In this document: piece by piece, positions 17,847 to 25,341 of the stretch
How the letters are laid out: every line of letters begins with the position of its first letter
How positions within the stretch are numbered: the first letter of the stretch is position 1
Assembly (NCBI RefSeq): GCF_918698155.1
Contig: NZ_CAKKLX010000023.1
Span: forward strand, 1 to 64,000
Length of the DNA stretch: 64,000 nucleotides
Direction: 5' to 3'
From: Roseomonas sp. CECT 9278
GTDB taxonomy: Bacteria; Pseudomonadota; Alphaproteobacteria; Acetobacterales; Acetobacteraceae
The notes under the pieces: model-generated
Told to the model about the DNA's origin: nothing
The model's database searches: none
The model's input: the letters and a program-made list of their open reading frames with translations, nothing else
Position numbers and translations under genes: made by a program

Positions 17847-17942
17847 GCCGCCACGCGTCAGTCGCCACGGGCAAGGGCGGCTGCTTCGCCTTCAGTCATG
17901 TCCCCTGTAGAGCTTCAGCCGCCCGCCTGGACCGTTGCCCTT

Positions 17943-18437
17943 CTACGCCTTGAGGCGGGCCAGATTTGCCCTCGCCTTTGCGATGACGTCAGCATCAAAC
18001 TCAGCCGGAAAATCGAGGATGATCCGTTCGTAAGCGCAGTCCAACCGACCGTGAAGAGCCAGCAGGTCAAGTCCGTCGGACCTGTCGAGCTTCGCAACTG
18101 TGCGGCGGACCGCTTCCTTCTCGCCCCAGCGATTGATCATATCATTCGTCCGCGCCGCCCGAATGCGCTTGCCACCATGCTTGTGGCGAAGGAACTCCTC
18201 GTAGACCCGTGCCGCTTCGCGAACGCGCTCGATCAGCGTCATGTCTGCAATCGGTTGCCCTATGCGCTCGCGCAGGACGTGGGCATCCAACTCACGGAAC
18301 CTCTCATCGATCGCCGCGACGATGTCCGAAGCGCCGGCAACGACCATGTTTGCCCGGAACTGCCGTAACCACCCCTTGTCCGTCGACTTCATGATCGAAG
18401 CGATCGCTACAGCAGGATGGGTCGGCTTGATCGCCAT
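17943..18437 (-). CDS. Conserved-looking unknown protein with lower GC
   Basis: The 164-residue soluble protein is helical and charged, with segments such as HVLRERIGQPIADMTLIERV, YEEFLRHKHGG and NDMINRWGEKEAVRRTV. A GGAGGATTCC ribosome site precedes ATG 18437. Base composition is visibly lower in GC than the flanking genes, with less third-position bias, suggesting later acquisition. I do not recognise a named domain. It is convergent with the CoA transferase and lies downstream of the dioxygenase gene on the same strand with a gap of about 120 bases. Confidence 0.7.
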   Translation of the reverse strand: MAIKPTHPAVAIASIMKSTDKGWLRQFRANMVVAGASDIVAAIDERFRELDAHVLRERIGQPIADMTLIERVREAARVYEEFLRHKHGGKRIRAARTNDMINRWGEKEAVRRTVAKLDRSDGLDLLALHGRLDCAYERIILDFPAEFDADVIAKARANLARLKA

Positions 18438-18561
18438 GGAATCCTCCTCGGGACGTCGCCTCGTGGCTGGACCAAGCGGGCCGCGCTCGACCGGAAGGCG
18501 TCAGAGCTCCCCGGTGGCACTGGCGCTGCTTCGGTCGTTCCGAATTCGCGCACTTTCCCCC

Positions 18562-19635
18562 TCACGCCGCCACCGCACTCCTCCCCAGCACCGCGCCCCC
18601 GCGCAACGCCCCCTTCTCCACCGCCCCCCACTGCACCCTGTGCCCTTCCGGCAGCGCCCTGCTCCCCGCCACCGCCAGCCACACGCGCAGCAACACCCGG
18701 TGCGCCCCCGCCGCCGCATCATCCGCGTAGGCCGTGCGCCCGTGATACGTCACATGCTGGTTCAGCAACTGGATATCCCCCGGCGTGAACGGCGCCTCCG
18801 CGCACAGCTCGTCGGCCAGCGCCGCCAGCATATCCATCGCCTCCACCTGGTCCGCGCGCAACGGCGGCACCCCCGGCTCGGCATGCGCCATCTCGACATA
18901 GGTGCGCGAATACTGGCTGGTGAAATCCCCCTCCGGCCCGCGCGCGAACACCGGCATGCGGAACACGCGGTCGCTGTGCTGCGCGCCTTCCTCATCGGCC
19001 GGCCGCATCCGCCAGAAATCCTCGTAGAGCACCGCGAGCAAATCCGGCCGACGCCGCGCCATCTCGTCATGGATGGCAACCGTGGACACCACGCGCGAGA
19101 CACCGCCGGCGATCCCGTTCGACGCGCACAGCAGGCACAGCAGGTCACACTTGTCGGTATGGAAGCGCAGCGGCCCGGTGGACCGCGACCGCGCCCGCGC
19201 CGAGGGCACCGGCCCCGCACCCCCGCCCGTCACCGCGATCCCCGCGCCGGTCTCGTCCTTCACCTCGCCGATGAACTCGCCCGTGGTGTTCTGGAACAGC
19301 GGCGTGCCGATATTCACGCACAGCCCCCAGAACAGGATGCGCAGGTCCTCGCGCGACAGCCGTTCCACCGGCAGCCCCGACAGGCGCAGCACGCCCGCGC
19401 CATCCTCCAGTTCGCGCGTCACCTCCGCCAGCAGCGGCGCCAGCGCCGGGGCGGAAAAATGCTCCCGCGCGATCGCCGGCGGCGCGCGCCCCGCGGCCTT
19501 CACGCCCGCGACGGCCGCCTCCAGCGCGGCGATCTCGGCTGCGTCCAGCCGCCGCGGCCAGAAGCCGCGCGCCGCGAGTTCCGCGCTGCCGCGCCAGGCG
19601 GAAGCCCCGCCGATCGGTGCCATCGCGTGGTCCAT
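18562..19635 (-). CDS. TauD/TfdA-family Fe(II)/2-oxoglutarate dioxygenase
   Basis: The 357-residue enzyme has the non-haem iron triad: H159 and D161 in RFHTDKCDL and H298 in NQHVTYHGRTAY, with a following Arg in HRVLLRVWL for 2-oxoglutarate. The family couples 2-oxoglutarate decarboxylation to hydroxylation of small substrates. It lies 16 bases after the TctC-type receptor gene on the same strand, so the receptor may deliver or sense its substrate. An alternative Met lies four codons in. The substrate is not predictable. Confidence 0.85.
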   Translation of the reverse strand: MDHAMAPIGGASAWRGSAELAARGFWPRRLDAAEIAALEAAVAGVKAAGRAPPAIAREHFSAPALAPLLAEVTRELEDGAGVLRLSGLPVERLSREDLRILFWGLCVNIGTPLFQNTTGEFIGEVKDETGAGIAVTGGGAGPVPSARARSRSTGPLRFHTDKCDLLCLLCASNGIAGGVSRVVSTVAIHDEMARRRPDLLAVLYEDFWRMRPADEEGAQHSDRVFRMPVFARGPEGDFTSQYSRTYVEMAHAEPGVPPLRADQVEAMDMLAALADELCAEAPFTPGDIQLLNQHVTYHGRTAYADDAAAGAHRVLLRVWLAVAGSRALPEGHRVQWGAVEKGALRGGAVLGRSAVAA

Positions 19636-19651
19636 GCTGGCCTTCCCTTCC

Positions 19652-20638
19652 TCAATTCACGCTGATGCCGCGCTCGCGGATCAGCACCGCCCAGCGCGCT
19701 GATTCCGCGGCGATGCGCTCGGCGAAGCCGGCGCGGGTATTGGGCAGCCAGACCAGCCCCTGCTCGGCCAGGAAGCGCTGCATGTCGGGCGTCTGCGCCA
19801 CCTGCGTATAGACATCGAACAGCCGGTCCAGGATCGGCGCCGGCGTGCGCGCCGGCGCGATCACGGCATACCAGGTCGAGACCTCGATCCCCGGCTGCCC
19901 GGCCTCGGCCAGCGTCGGCACATCCGGCAATTGCGGCACGCGCGTGGGCGTGGTGACGGCGAGTGCGCGCACCCGCCCGTCGCGGATGGCGGGCAGGATG
20001 GTGGGCAGGGTTTCGAACATCGCCTGCACGTCGCCGCCCAGCAGTGCCAACAGGCTGTCGGTGTTGCCGCGATAGGGCACGTGGACCATGTCGACGCCGT
20101 CGCGCTGCCTGAACATCTCGAAGATCAGATGCTGCGCCGTGCCGATGCCGACCGACCCGTAGTTGAGCCGCCCGGGCTGCGCCTTCGCGCGCGCGATCAG
20201 CTCGGCCACGGTCGTCGCCGGGAAATCCCCCTTGGTCACCAGCACCAGCGGCGATGCGGCGAACATCGTCACGGGCGCGAGGTCGCGGCCGACGTCGAAG
20301 GGCATGTCGCGATAGAGGTTCGGGAAGATGGTCAGCGGCCCGAGGTTGCCCATGCCGATCACATAGCCATCGGGTGCGGCGCGCGCGACCTCCGCCACCC
20401 CGATCCGCCCGCCCGCGCCGGGCTTGAAGTCATTGACGATGGTCTGGCCGAGCACGGCGCCGACGCGCTCGTTGAAGGCCCGCGCGATCAGGTCGTTGAG
20501 GCCACCGGGTGGCCAGGGGACGACGAAGCGGATGGGGCGGTTGGGCCAGGAGGGCTGGGCCAGAGCGGGTGTGGCAAGGGCGCCGAGCATGGCGGGCAAG
20601 GCACGGCGCGGCAGGGTCGGGAATGTCACGCTGGGCAT
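19652..20638 (-). CDS. TctC/Bug-family periplasmic receptor
   Basis: The 328-residue extracytoplasmic binding protein of the tripartite tricarboxylate transporter family has a signal peptide ending ALA before Gln. The family landmarks PIRFVVPWPPGG, GAGGRIGVAEVA, PDGYVIG, PYRGN, and VPTLAEAGQPG are all present. Such receptors bind carboxylates or related small molecules. No TctA/TctB permease genes are nearby, so it is an orphan receptor, common in this bacterial group. It forms an apparent operon with the following dioxygenase gene. Confidence 0.9.
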   Translation of the reverse strand: MPSVTFPTLPRRALPAMLGALATPALAQPSWPNRPIRFVVPWPPGGLNDLIARAFNERVGAVLGQTIVNDFKPGAGGRIGVAEVARAAPDGYVIGMGNLGPLTIFPNLYRDMPFDVGRDLAPVTMFAASPLVLVTKGDFPATTVAELIARAKAQPGRLNYGSVGIGTAQHLIFEMFRQRDGVDMVHVPYRGNTDSLLALLGGDVQAMFETLPTILPAIRDGRVRALAVTTPTRVPQLPDVPTLAEAGQPGIEVSTWYAVIAPARTPAPILDRLFDVYTQVAQTPDMQRFLAEQGLVWLPNTRAGFAERIAAESARWAVLIRERGISVN

Positions 20639-20778
20639 CCTGGGGCTGGGGCCACCCAAGGTTCCGTCGCAGCGCTCGGCGGGTCAACACGCGGCGGTGC
20701 CGCGCCGCATCGCCCCTGGCGCGCGGGCCGATGGCGACGCACGCGGCCGGCACGTCATGCCATGGCGCGCTGCGCCGT

Positions 20779-21126
20779 CTATTCCGGCAACACGCTCGCA
20801 TCCAGCGCCAGCACCGCCCCCATCCACATCGCGTGATGCAGGTGGTCCGCCTTCTGCCGCCCGGTCTCGGGATGCACCAGCACCGCCAGCCCCTCCCGGT
20901 TCAGCGCCAGGAACGGCACCAGCGTGGGGAACAGCGCGGGCGCGAAGGCCACCTGGTACATCGCCTGCGGGTGCGGGCCGACCGGCTTGTCGTGCCACCG
21001 GCCGAGCACGGCGTCGGGGAAGGCCTGCGCGATACCCTCGCGCAGCCGCGCCGCGGCGTCGCGCGAGCCCGCGTCGAAATACACATGCGCGTGCCAGCCC
21101 GTGATGGCATCGGGCGGCGCGAACAT
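20779..21126 (-). CDS. DOPA 4,5-dioxygenase-family protein
   Basis: The 115-residue protein matches the small DOPA 4,5-dioxygenase family. It has WHAHVYFD near the start, RWHDKPVGPHP in the middle and VLVHPETG with HHAMWMG at the end, providing the conserved His and Glu metal candidates. Family members perform extradiol ring opening of catechols; many bacterial members are uncharacterised. The ATG at 21126 is favoured because GGGGA lies seven bases upstream; a GTG at 21132 is an alternative. Either start is at the stop of gapR, so the two genes are coupled. Confidence 0.85.
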   Translation of the reverse strand: MFAPPDAITGWHAHVYFDAGSRDAAARLREGIAQAFPDAVLGRWHDKPVGPHPQAMYQVAFAPALFPTLVPFLALNREGLAVLVHPETGRQKADHLHHAMWMGAVLALDASVLPE

Positions 21127-21128
21127 GC

Positions 21129-21398
21129 TCACATCCCCAGCGCGCGGCGATACAGGTCGAGCAGCGTCTCCTGCTCCTCCACATCCGCGGGTTCCTGCTT
21201 GCGGATGCGCAGGATCTGCCGGATCACCTTGACGTCGAAGCCGGCCGACTTCGCTTCCGCCATGATGTCCTTGATGTCGGACGACAGCGCCTTCTTCTCC
21301 TCCTCGAGGCGTTCCACGCGCTCGATGATGGACCGCAGCCGGTCGGCCGCGATGCCGCCGACCTCGGTGTCGTCGCTGGTCTTGGCTGCCTGTGACAT
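21129..21398 (-). CDS. gapR: GapR-family (DUF2312) DNA-binding protein
   Basis: The 89-residue product matches GapR, an alphaproteobacterial nucleoid protein that recognises overtwisted DNA. It has a coiled-coil (LRSIIERVERLEEEKKALS) and the conserved tail GFDVKVIRQILRIRKQ. Its length equals the Caulobacter protein from the Met at 21398; an in-frame Met at 21455 would add 19 unconserved residues. It is followed immediately by the DOPA-dioxygenase-like gene. Confidence 0.9.
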   Translation of the reverse strand: MSQAAKTSDDTEVGGIAADRLRSIIERVERLEEEKKALSSDIKDIMAEAKSAGFDVKVIRQILRIRKQEPADVEEQETLLDLYRRALGM

Positions 21399-21494
21399 CG
21401 CCCTGCCCGTGGTTTGAAGGGAGGCGGGCTTAGCCTTCGGGGTGCGCGCCATCAAGGCCCTCCTGCTCGGTCCGGCCGCGGTGCCGGCGTGGTT

Positions 21495-21842
21495 TCAATG
21501 GCCGGGATTGGCGGCGGCGAAGGCGGCCTTCTGTTCCGCGGACGCCTCCTTCTGATGGGCCGCCTGCCAGTCCTTGTAGGGCATGCCGTACAGCGCCTCG
21601 CGCGCCGCGGGGGTCTCCAGCGTCACGCCGCGGTCGCCGGCCGCCTCCTGGAACCAGCGCGACAGGCAGTTCCGGCAGAAGCCGGCCAGGTTCATCATGT
21701 CGATGTTCTGCACGTCGTTCCGCTCGCGCAGGTGCTGCACCAGCTTGCGGAAGGCGGCGGCCTCGATCGCGTCGCGCGTGGCGGGGTCGATCGCGGCGGC
21801 GGCGCCGAGGGCGAGGTCGGCTTCCTTCATGGGCGCGGGCAT
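21495..21842 (-). CDS. DUF1244 protein
   Basis: The 115-residue protein belongs to DUF1244, a small alphaproteobacterial family. Its hallmark is FRKLVQHLRERNDVQNIDMM with NLAGFCRNCLSRWF, including two cysteines close together. The function is unknown. The start at 21842 has AGGAA eight bases upstream; a later Met at 21830 is also possible, and the longer open frame to 22028 is unsupported. Confidence 0.85.
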   Translation of the reverse strand: MPAPMKEADLALGAAAAIDPATRDAIEAAAFRKLVQHLRERNDVQNIDMMNLAGFCRNCLSRWFQEAAGDRGVTLETPAAREALYGMPYKDWQAAHQKEASAEQKAAFAAANPGH

Positions 21843-22138
21843 GGGCGTGGTTCCTGCGATGCGTCTGCCCAAGATGCGCCTGCGCGCGGCGCGATCAAGC
21901 GGCATGTCCTGTGCAGGCGGGACTGCCGTGCGCGTCGGCGGCCGGCGCACCGCCGGCAGCGCCAGCCCCGCGCGCCTGGCGATGCACAGGCCACCGACGC
22001 CCCGCCCCGGAGCGCGCGCGGCCCCCACCGCCGACGCCCCCCCGAGGCACGCAGGCCCCGACGCCGTCGCCCCATCGCCGCGCGCTTGCTGCCGCCGGGG
22101 CCTTGAAGCACCCTCCCGCGCGGGAGACCCGCCACAGC

Positions 22139-23419
22139 ATGACCATGACCGACCCGGCCGCCCGCGCCGCCCTTCGCCGCCTGTTCGACGCCGCGGTGGC
22201 CGCCGCCGACCCGCGCACGGTGCTGGCCCGCCACCTGCCCGAGCGCCCCGCCGGCCGCGTGCTGGTGCTGGGCGCGGGAAAATCCGCCGCCGTCATGGCC
22301 GCCGCGGTCGAGGCCGCCTGGCCCGACGTGCCCCTGCATGGCCTGGTCGTCACCCGCTACGGCCACAACCATCCGACGCGCCACATCGAGGTCGCCGAGG
22401 CCGCCCACCCCGTCCCCGACGACCCCGGCGCCGATGCCGCCCGCCGGATGCTGGCGCTGGCGCAGGCCGCCGGCCCCGGCGACCTGGTGCTGTTCCTGGT
22501 CTCCGGCGGCGGGTCGTCGCTCACCACCCTGCCCGCCCCGGGCCTGTCCCTGCCCGACCTGATCGCCGTGAACCGCGCGCTGCTCGCCTCGGGCGCCACC
22601 ATCCACGAGATGAACTGCATCCGCCGCCACCTGTCGGCCTTCTCCGGCGGGCGGCTGGCGGCGGCGGCATACCCGGCGCGGGTGGTGACGCTGGCGATCT
22701 CCGACGTGCCGGGCGACGACCCGACGGTCATCGCCTCCGGCCCCACCGTGCCCGACCCCTCGACCTTCGCCGACGCCCGCGCCCTGGTCGCGCATTACCG
22801 CATGGCCTTGCCGCCCGCCGTGACCGCGCACCTGGCCGCCGGCGCCGATGAATCCCCCAAGCCCGGCGACCCGCGCCTGCCCGCGCCCGACTACCGCTTC
22901 ATCGCCACGCCCCTGATGGCGCTGGAGGCCGCCGCCACCCAGGCCCGCGCGCTGGGCCTCACGCCTCTCATCCTGGGCGATGCGCTGGAAGGCGAGGCGC
23001 GCGAGCTCGGCACCGCGCTCGCCGGCATCGCGCTGTCGGCCCGCATGCATGGCCACCCCTTGCCCGGCCCCTGCGTGCTGCTCTCCGGCGGCGAGACCAC
23101 CGTCACCATCCGCGCGCAAAGCCCGGGCCGCGGCGGGCGCAACGGCGAATGCCTGCTCGGCTGCACGCTGGCCCTGGCGGGCGCGCCCGGCATCTGGGCG
23201 CTGATGGGCGACACCGACGGGATCGACGGGTCGGACGACAATGCCGGCGCCATCGCCACCCCCGACACCCTCGCCCGCGCCCGCGCCGCCGGCCTCGACC
23301 CGCGCGCGCTGCTGGCCGCCCATGACAGCCACCGCGTGTTCGCCACCCTGTCCGACCTGGTCACCACCGGCCCGACCCTGACCAACGTGAACGACTTCCG
23401 CGCACTGCTGGTGACTTAA
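22139..23419 (+). CDS. ttuD: Glycerate 2-kinase (MOFRL / TtuD-type)
   Basis: The 426-residue protein matches the type-2 glycerate kinase family, often annotated as hydroxypyruvate reductase TtuD. The N-terminal DUF4147 half has RVLVLGAGKSAAVMA and LFLVSGGGSSL. The C-terminal MOFRL half has LSGGETTV, GRGGRNGE, DGIDGSDDNAGA and the closing NDFRALL. The enzyme phosphorylates glycerate to 2-phosphoglycerate. The next gene encodes pyruvate kinase, the ttuD-ttuE order known from tartrate/glycerate pathways, so the pair would feed glycerate into lower glycolysis. Confidence 0.9.
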   Translation: MTMTDPAARAALRRLFDAAVAAADPRTVLARHLPERPAGRVLVLGAGKSAAVMAAAVEAAWPDVPLHGLVVTRYGHNHPTRHIEVAEAAHPVPDDPGADAARRMLALAQAAGPGDLVLFLVSGGGSSLTTLPAPGLSLPDLIAVNRALLASGATIHEMNCIRRHLSAFSGGRLAAAAYPARVVTLAISDVPGDDPTVIASGPTVPDPSTFADARALVAHYRMALPPAVTAHLAAGADESPKPGDPRLPAPDYRFIATPLMALEAAATQARALGLTPLILGDALEGEARELGTALAGIALSARMHGHPLPGPCVLLSGGETTVTIRAQSPGRGGRNGECLLGCTLALAGAPGIWALMGDTDGIDGSDDNAGAIATPDTLARARAAGLDPRALLAAHDSHRVFATLSDLVTTGPTLTNVNDFRALLVT

Positions 23420-23420
23420 A

Positions 23421-23472
23421 TATCCTAAGATAACTTTGCGAATGCGCGCCCGGGCTTAGGCATGATAAGCCC
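23421..23472. promoter_or_regulatory. Operator-like dyads before the HTH-pyruvate kinase gene
   Basis: An AT-rich stretch directly after the glycerate kinase stop holds two inverted repeats. One is TATC-CTAA-GATA at 23421-23432. The other is GGGCTTA (23452-23458) with TAAGCCC (23466-23472), spaced by seven bases and ending five bases before the ATG at 23478. A promoter or an autoregulatory operator is plausible. Confidence 0.45.
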
Positions 23473-23477
23473 ACGCC

Positions 23478-25127
23478 ATGCGCGACCCCACCCTGGAAGA
23501 CATCTTCGCCCGCCGCGGCGCCATCACCCGCATTGCCACGGAGCTCGGCATCTCAACCGCCGCCGTCTCGCAATGGAAACGCGTGCCCGATGACCGGGTG
23601 ATCGACGTCGCCCGCATCCTGGGCCTGGCCCCCACCGCCCTGCGCCCCGACCTGACGGCCCCGCCGCCGCCCAAGCCCGAAGGACTGCCCCGCATGGCCT
23701 CGCGCCCCCCGCTGCGCCGCCGCCGCCGCACGAAAATCATCGCAACGCTCGGCCCGGCCTCCGCCACCATCGAGGTGATCGAACGCCTGTATCGCGCCGG
23801 CGCCGACGTGTTCCGCATGAACTTCTCCCACGGCTCGCACGAAGACCACGCCGCCCGCATCACCATGATCCGCGAGGTCGAACGCAAGGTCGGCCGCCCC
23901 ATCGGCATCCTGGCCGACGTGCAGGGCCCGAAGCTGCGCGTCGGCAAGTTCCAGGCCGGGCGCGTGCAACTGCAGACCGGCCAGCCCTTCCGGCTCGACC
24001 TCAACCCGTCCCCGGGCGATGTCCGCCGCGTCAACCTGCCCCACCCCGAGATCATCGCCGCCGCGCAGATCGGCACCTCCCTGCTGCTCGACGACGGCAA
24101 GCTGCGCCTGCGCGTCACCCGCGTGCGCCCCGACCACCTCGAGACCGAAGTCGTCGTCGGCGGCCCGCTGTCGGACCGCAAGGGCGTCAACGTCCCCGAC
24201 GTCGCCCTGCCCATCCCGGCCCTGACCGAGAAGGACCGCGCCGACCTCGACTTCGTCCTGCCGCTCGGGATCGAATACATCGGCCTGTCCTTCGTGCAGC
24301 GCCCCGAGGACGTGGCCGAGACCCAACGCATCGCCGCCGGCCGCGCCTGGGTGATGGTGAAGATGGAAAAGCCCCAGGCGGTCGAGAACCTCGACGGCAT
24401 CCTGGCATTGGCCGACTGCGTCATGGTCGCGCGCGGGGACCTCGGCGTGGAACTCCCGCCCGAGGAAGTGCCCCTGGTGCAGAAGCGCATCGTCCGCGCC
24501 GCCCGCGCGCTGGGCAAGCCGGTGGTGGTCGCCACCCAGATGCTGGAGAGCATGATCACCGCCCCATCCCCCACCCGCGCCGAGGTGAGCGACGTGGGCA
24601 CCGCGGTCTTCGACGGTGCGGATTGCGTGATGCTCAGTGCCGAGACGGCGGCCGGCCAATACCCCTATGAAGCGGTCAACATGATGGACCGCATCGTGGC
24701 CCGGGTGGAGCAGGACCCGGACTGGCGGCGGCTGACCGATGCCTCCCGCCCCGCGCCCGAGCGCAGCAGCGCGGGGGCCATCAGCACCGCCGCGCGCCAG
24801 GTGGCCGAGACGATCGACGCCGAGGTGATCGCGACCTTCTCCCAGACCGGATCAACCACGCTGCGGGTGGCGCGGGAACGGCCGGGCTGCCCGATCCTGG
24901 GGCTGACGGCATCGGCTGTGACGGCGCGGCGGATGGCGGTGATCTGGGGGGTGCATCCGCTGGAGGTCTCGGAAATCCACTCGATGACCGAGATGGTGGC
25001 GCGCGCGGTGCGCGCTGCGCAGCACGAGGGGTTCGCGAAGACGGGGGATGAGGTGGTGGTGACGGCGGGGGTGCCGTTCGGGACGCCGGGGACGACGAAT
25101 GCGTTGCGGGTGGCGGTGGTTCGTTAG
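23478..25127 (+). CDS. pyk: Pyruvate kinase with N-terminal helix-turn-helix extension
   Basis: The frame encodes 549 residues. Residues 1-60 look like a YdaS/Cro-type helix-turn-helix (RIATELGISTAAVSQWKRVP, then VIDVARILGL). A Pro-rich linker follows, and from about residue 75 a complete pyruvate kinase. The kinase motifs are KIIATLGPAS, FRMNFSHG, DVQGPKLRVG, VKMEKPQAVENLDG, VARGDLGVELP, PTRAEVSDVG and a full C-terminal allosteric domain. The enzyme converts PEP and ADP to pyruvate and ATP. The Met at residue 73 (position 23694) has AAGGA nine bases upstream, so a normal-length kinase could also be made from an internal start. It follows the glycerate kinase by 58 bases. Confidence 0.9.
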   Translation: MRDPTLEDIFARRGAITRIATELGISTAAVSQWKRVPDDRVIDVARILGLAPTALRPDLTAPPPPKPEGLPRMASRPPLRRRRRTKIIATLGPASATIEVIERLYRAGADVFRMNFSHGSHEDHAARITMIREVERKVGRPIGILADVQGPKLRVGKFQAGRVQLQTGQPFRLDLNPSPGDVRRVNLPHPEIIAAAQIGTSLLLDDGKLRLRVTRVRPDHLETEVVVGGPLSDRKGVNVPDVALPIPALTEKDRADLDFVLPLGIEYIGLSFVQRPEDVAETQRIAAGRAWVMVKMEKPQAVENLDGILALADCVMVARGDLGVELPPEEVPLVQKRIVRAARALGKPVVVATQMLESMITAPSPTRAEVSDVGTAVFDGADCVMLSAETAAGQYPYEAVNMMDRIVARVEQDPDWRRLTDASRPAPERSSAGAISTAARQVAETIDAEVIATFSQTGSTTLRVARERPGCPILGLTASAVTARRMAVIWGVHPLEVSEIHSMTEMVARAVRAAQHEGFAKTGDEVVVTAGVPFGTPGTTNALRVAVVR

Positions 25128-25141
25128 GGGGGTGGGCAGCA

Positions 25142-25187
25142 GCAGGGGCGCTGCCCCTGCACCCCGGCAGGAAACTTAGTTTCCTGC
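25142..25187 (+). terminator. Double hairpin after pyruvate kinase
   Basis: Two perfect stems follow the stop codon: GCAGGGGC/GCCCCTGC (25142-25149, 25153-25160) and GCAGGAAACT/AGTTTCCTGC (25167-25176, 25178-25187). No long T run follows. The element lies at the left edge of the low-GC region. Confidence 0.55.
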
Positions 25188-25341
25188 ACCTTCCTCCTTT
25201 GGGCCGCGCATCGGCTTTTCGACGGCGTCAAGTCTGACGGCACGGCCGAGGATTTGCGAGAAGCTAGCCCCCGCACTGTCGGTGCAGCCACAGCACCAAA
25301 AGGCTCTATTCTCTTACTGTCCACTTCATTAAAACCTAGGC

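Noticed and set aside
17847-17942. Search for tRNA or an attachment site beside the lower-GC gene
   Set aside because: No cloverleaf or flanking direct repeat was found by eye.
21843-22138. C-rich gap before the glycerate kinase gene
   Set aside because: Open frames cross it on both strands but none has a ribosome site or recognisable protein; no tRNA-like or hairpin structure stood out.
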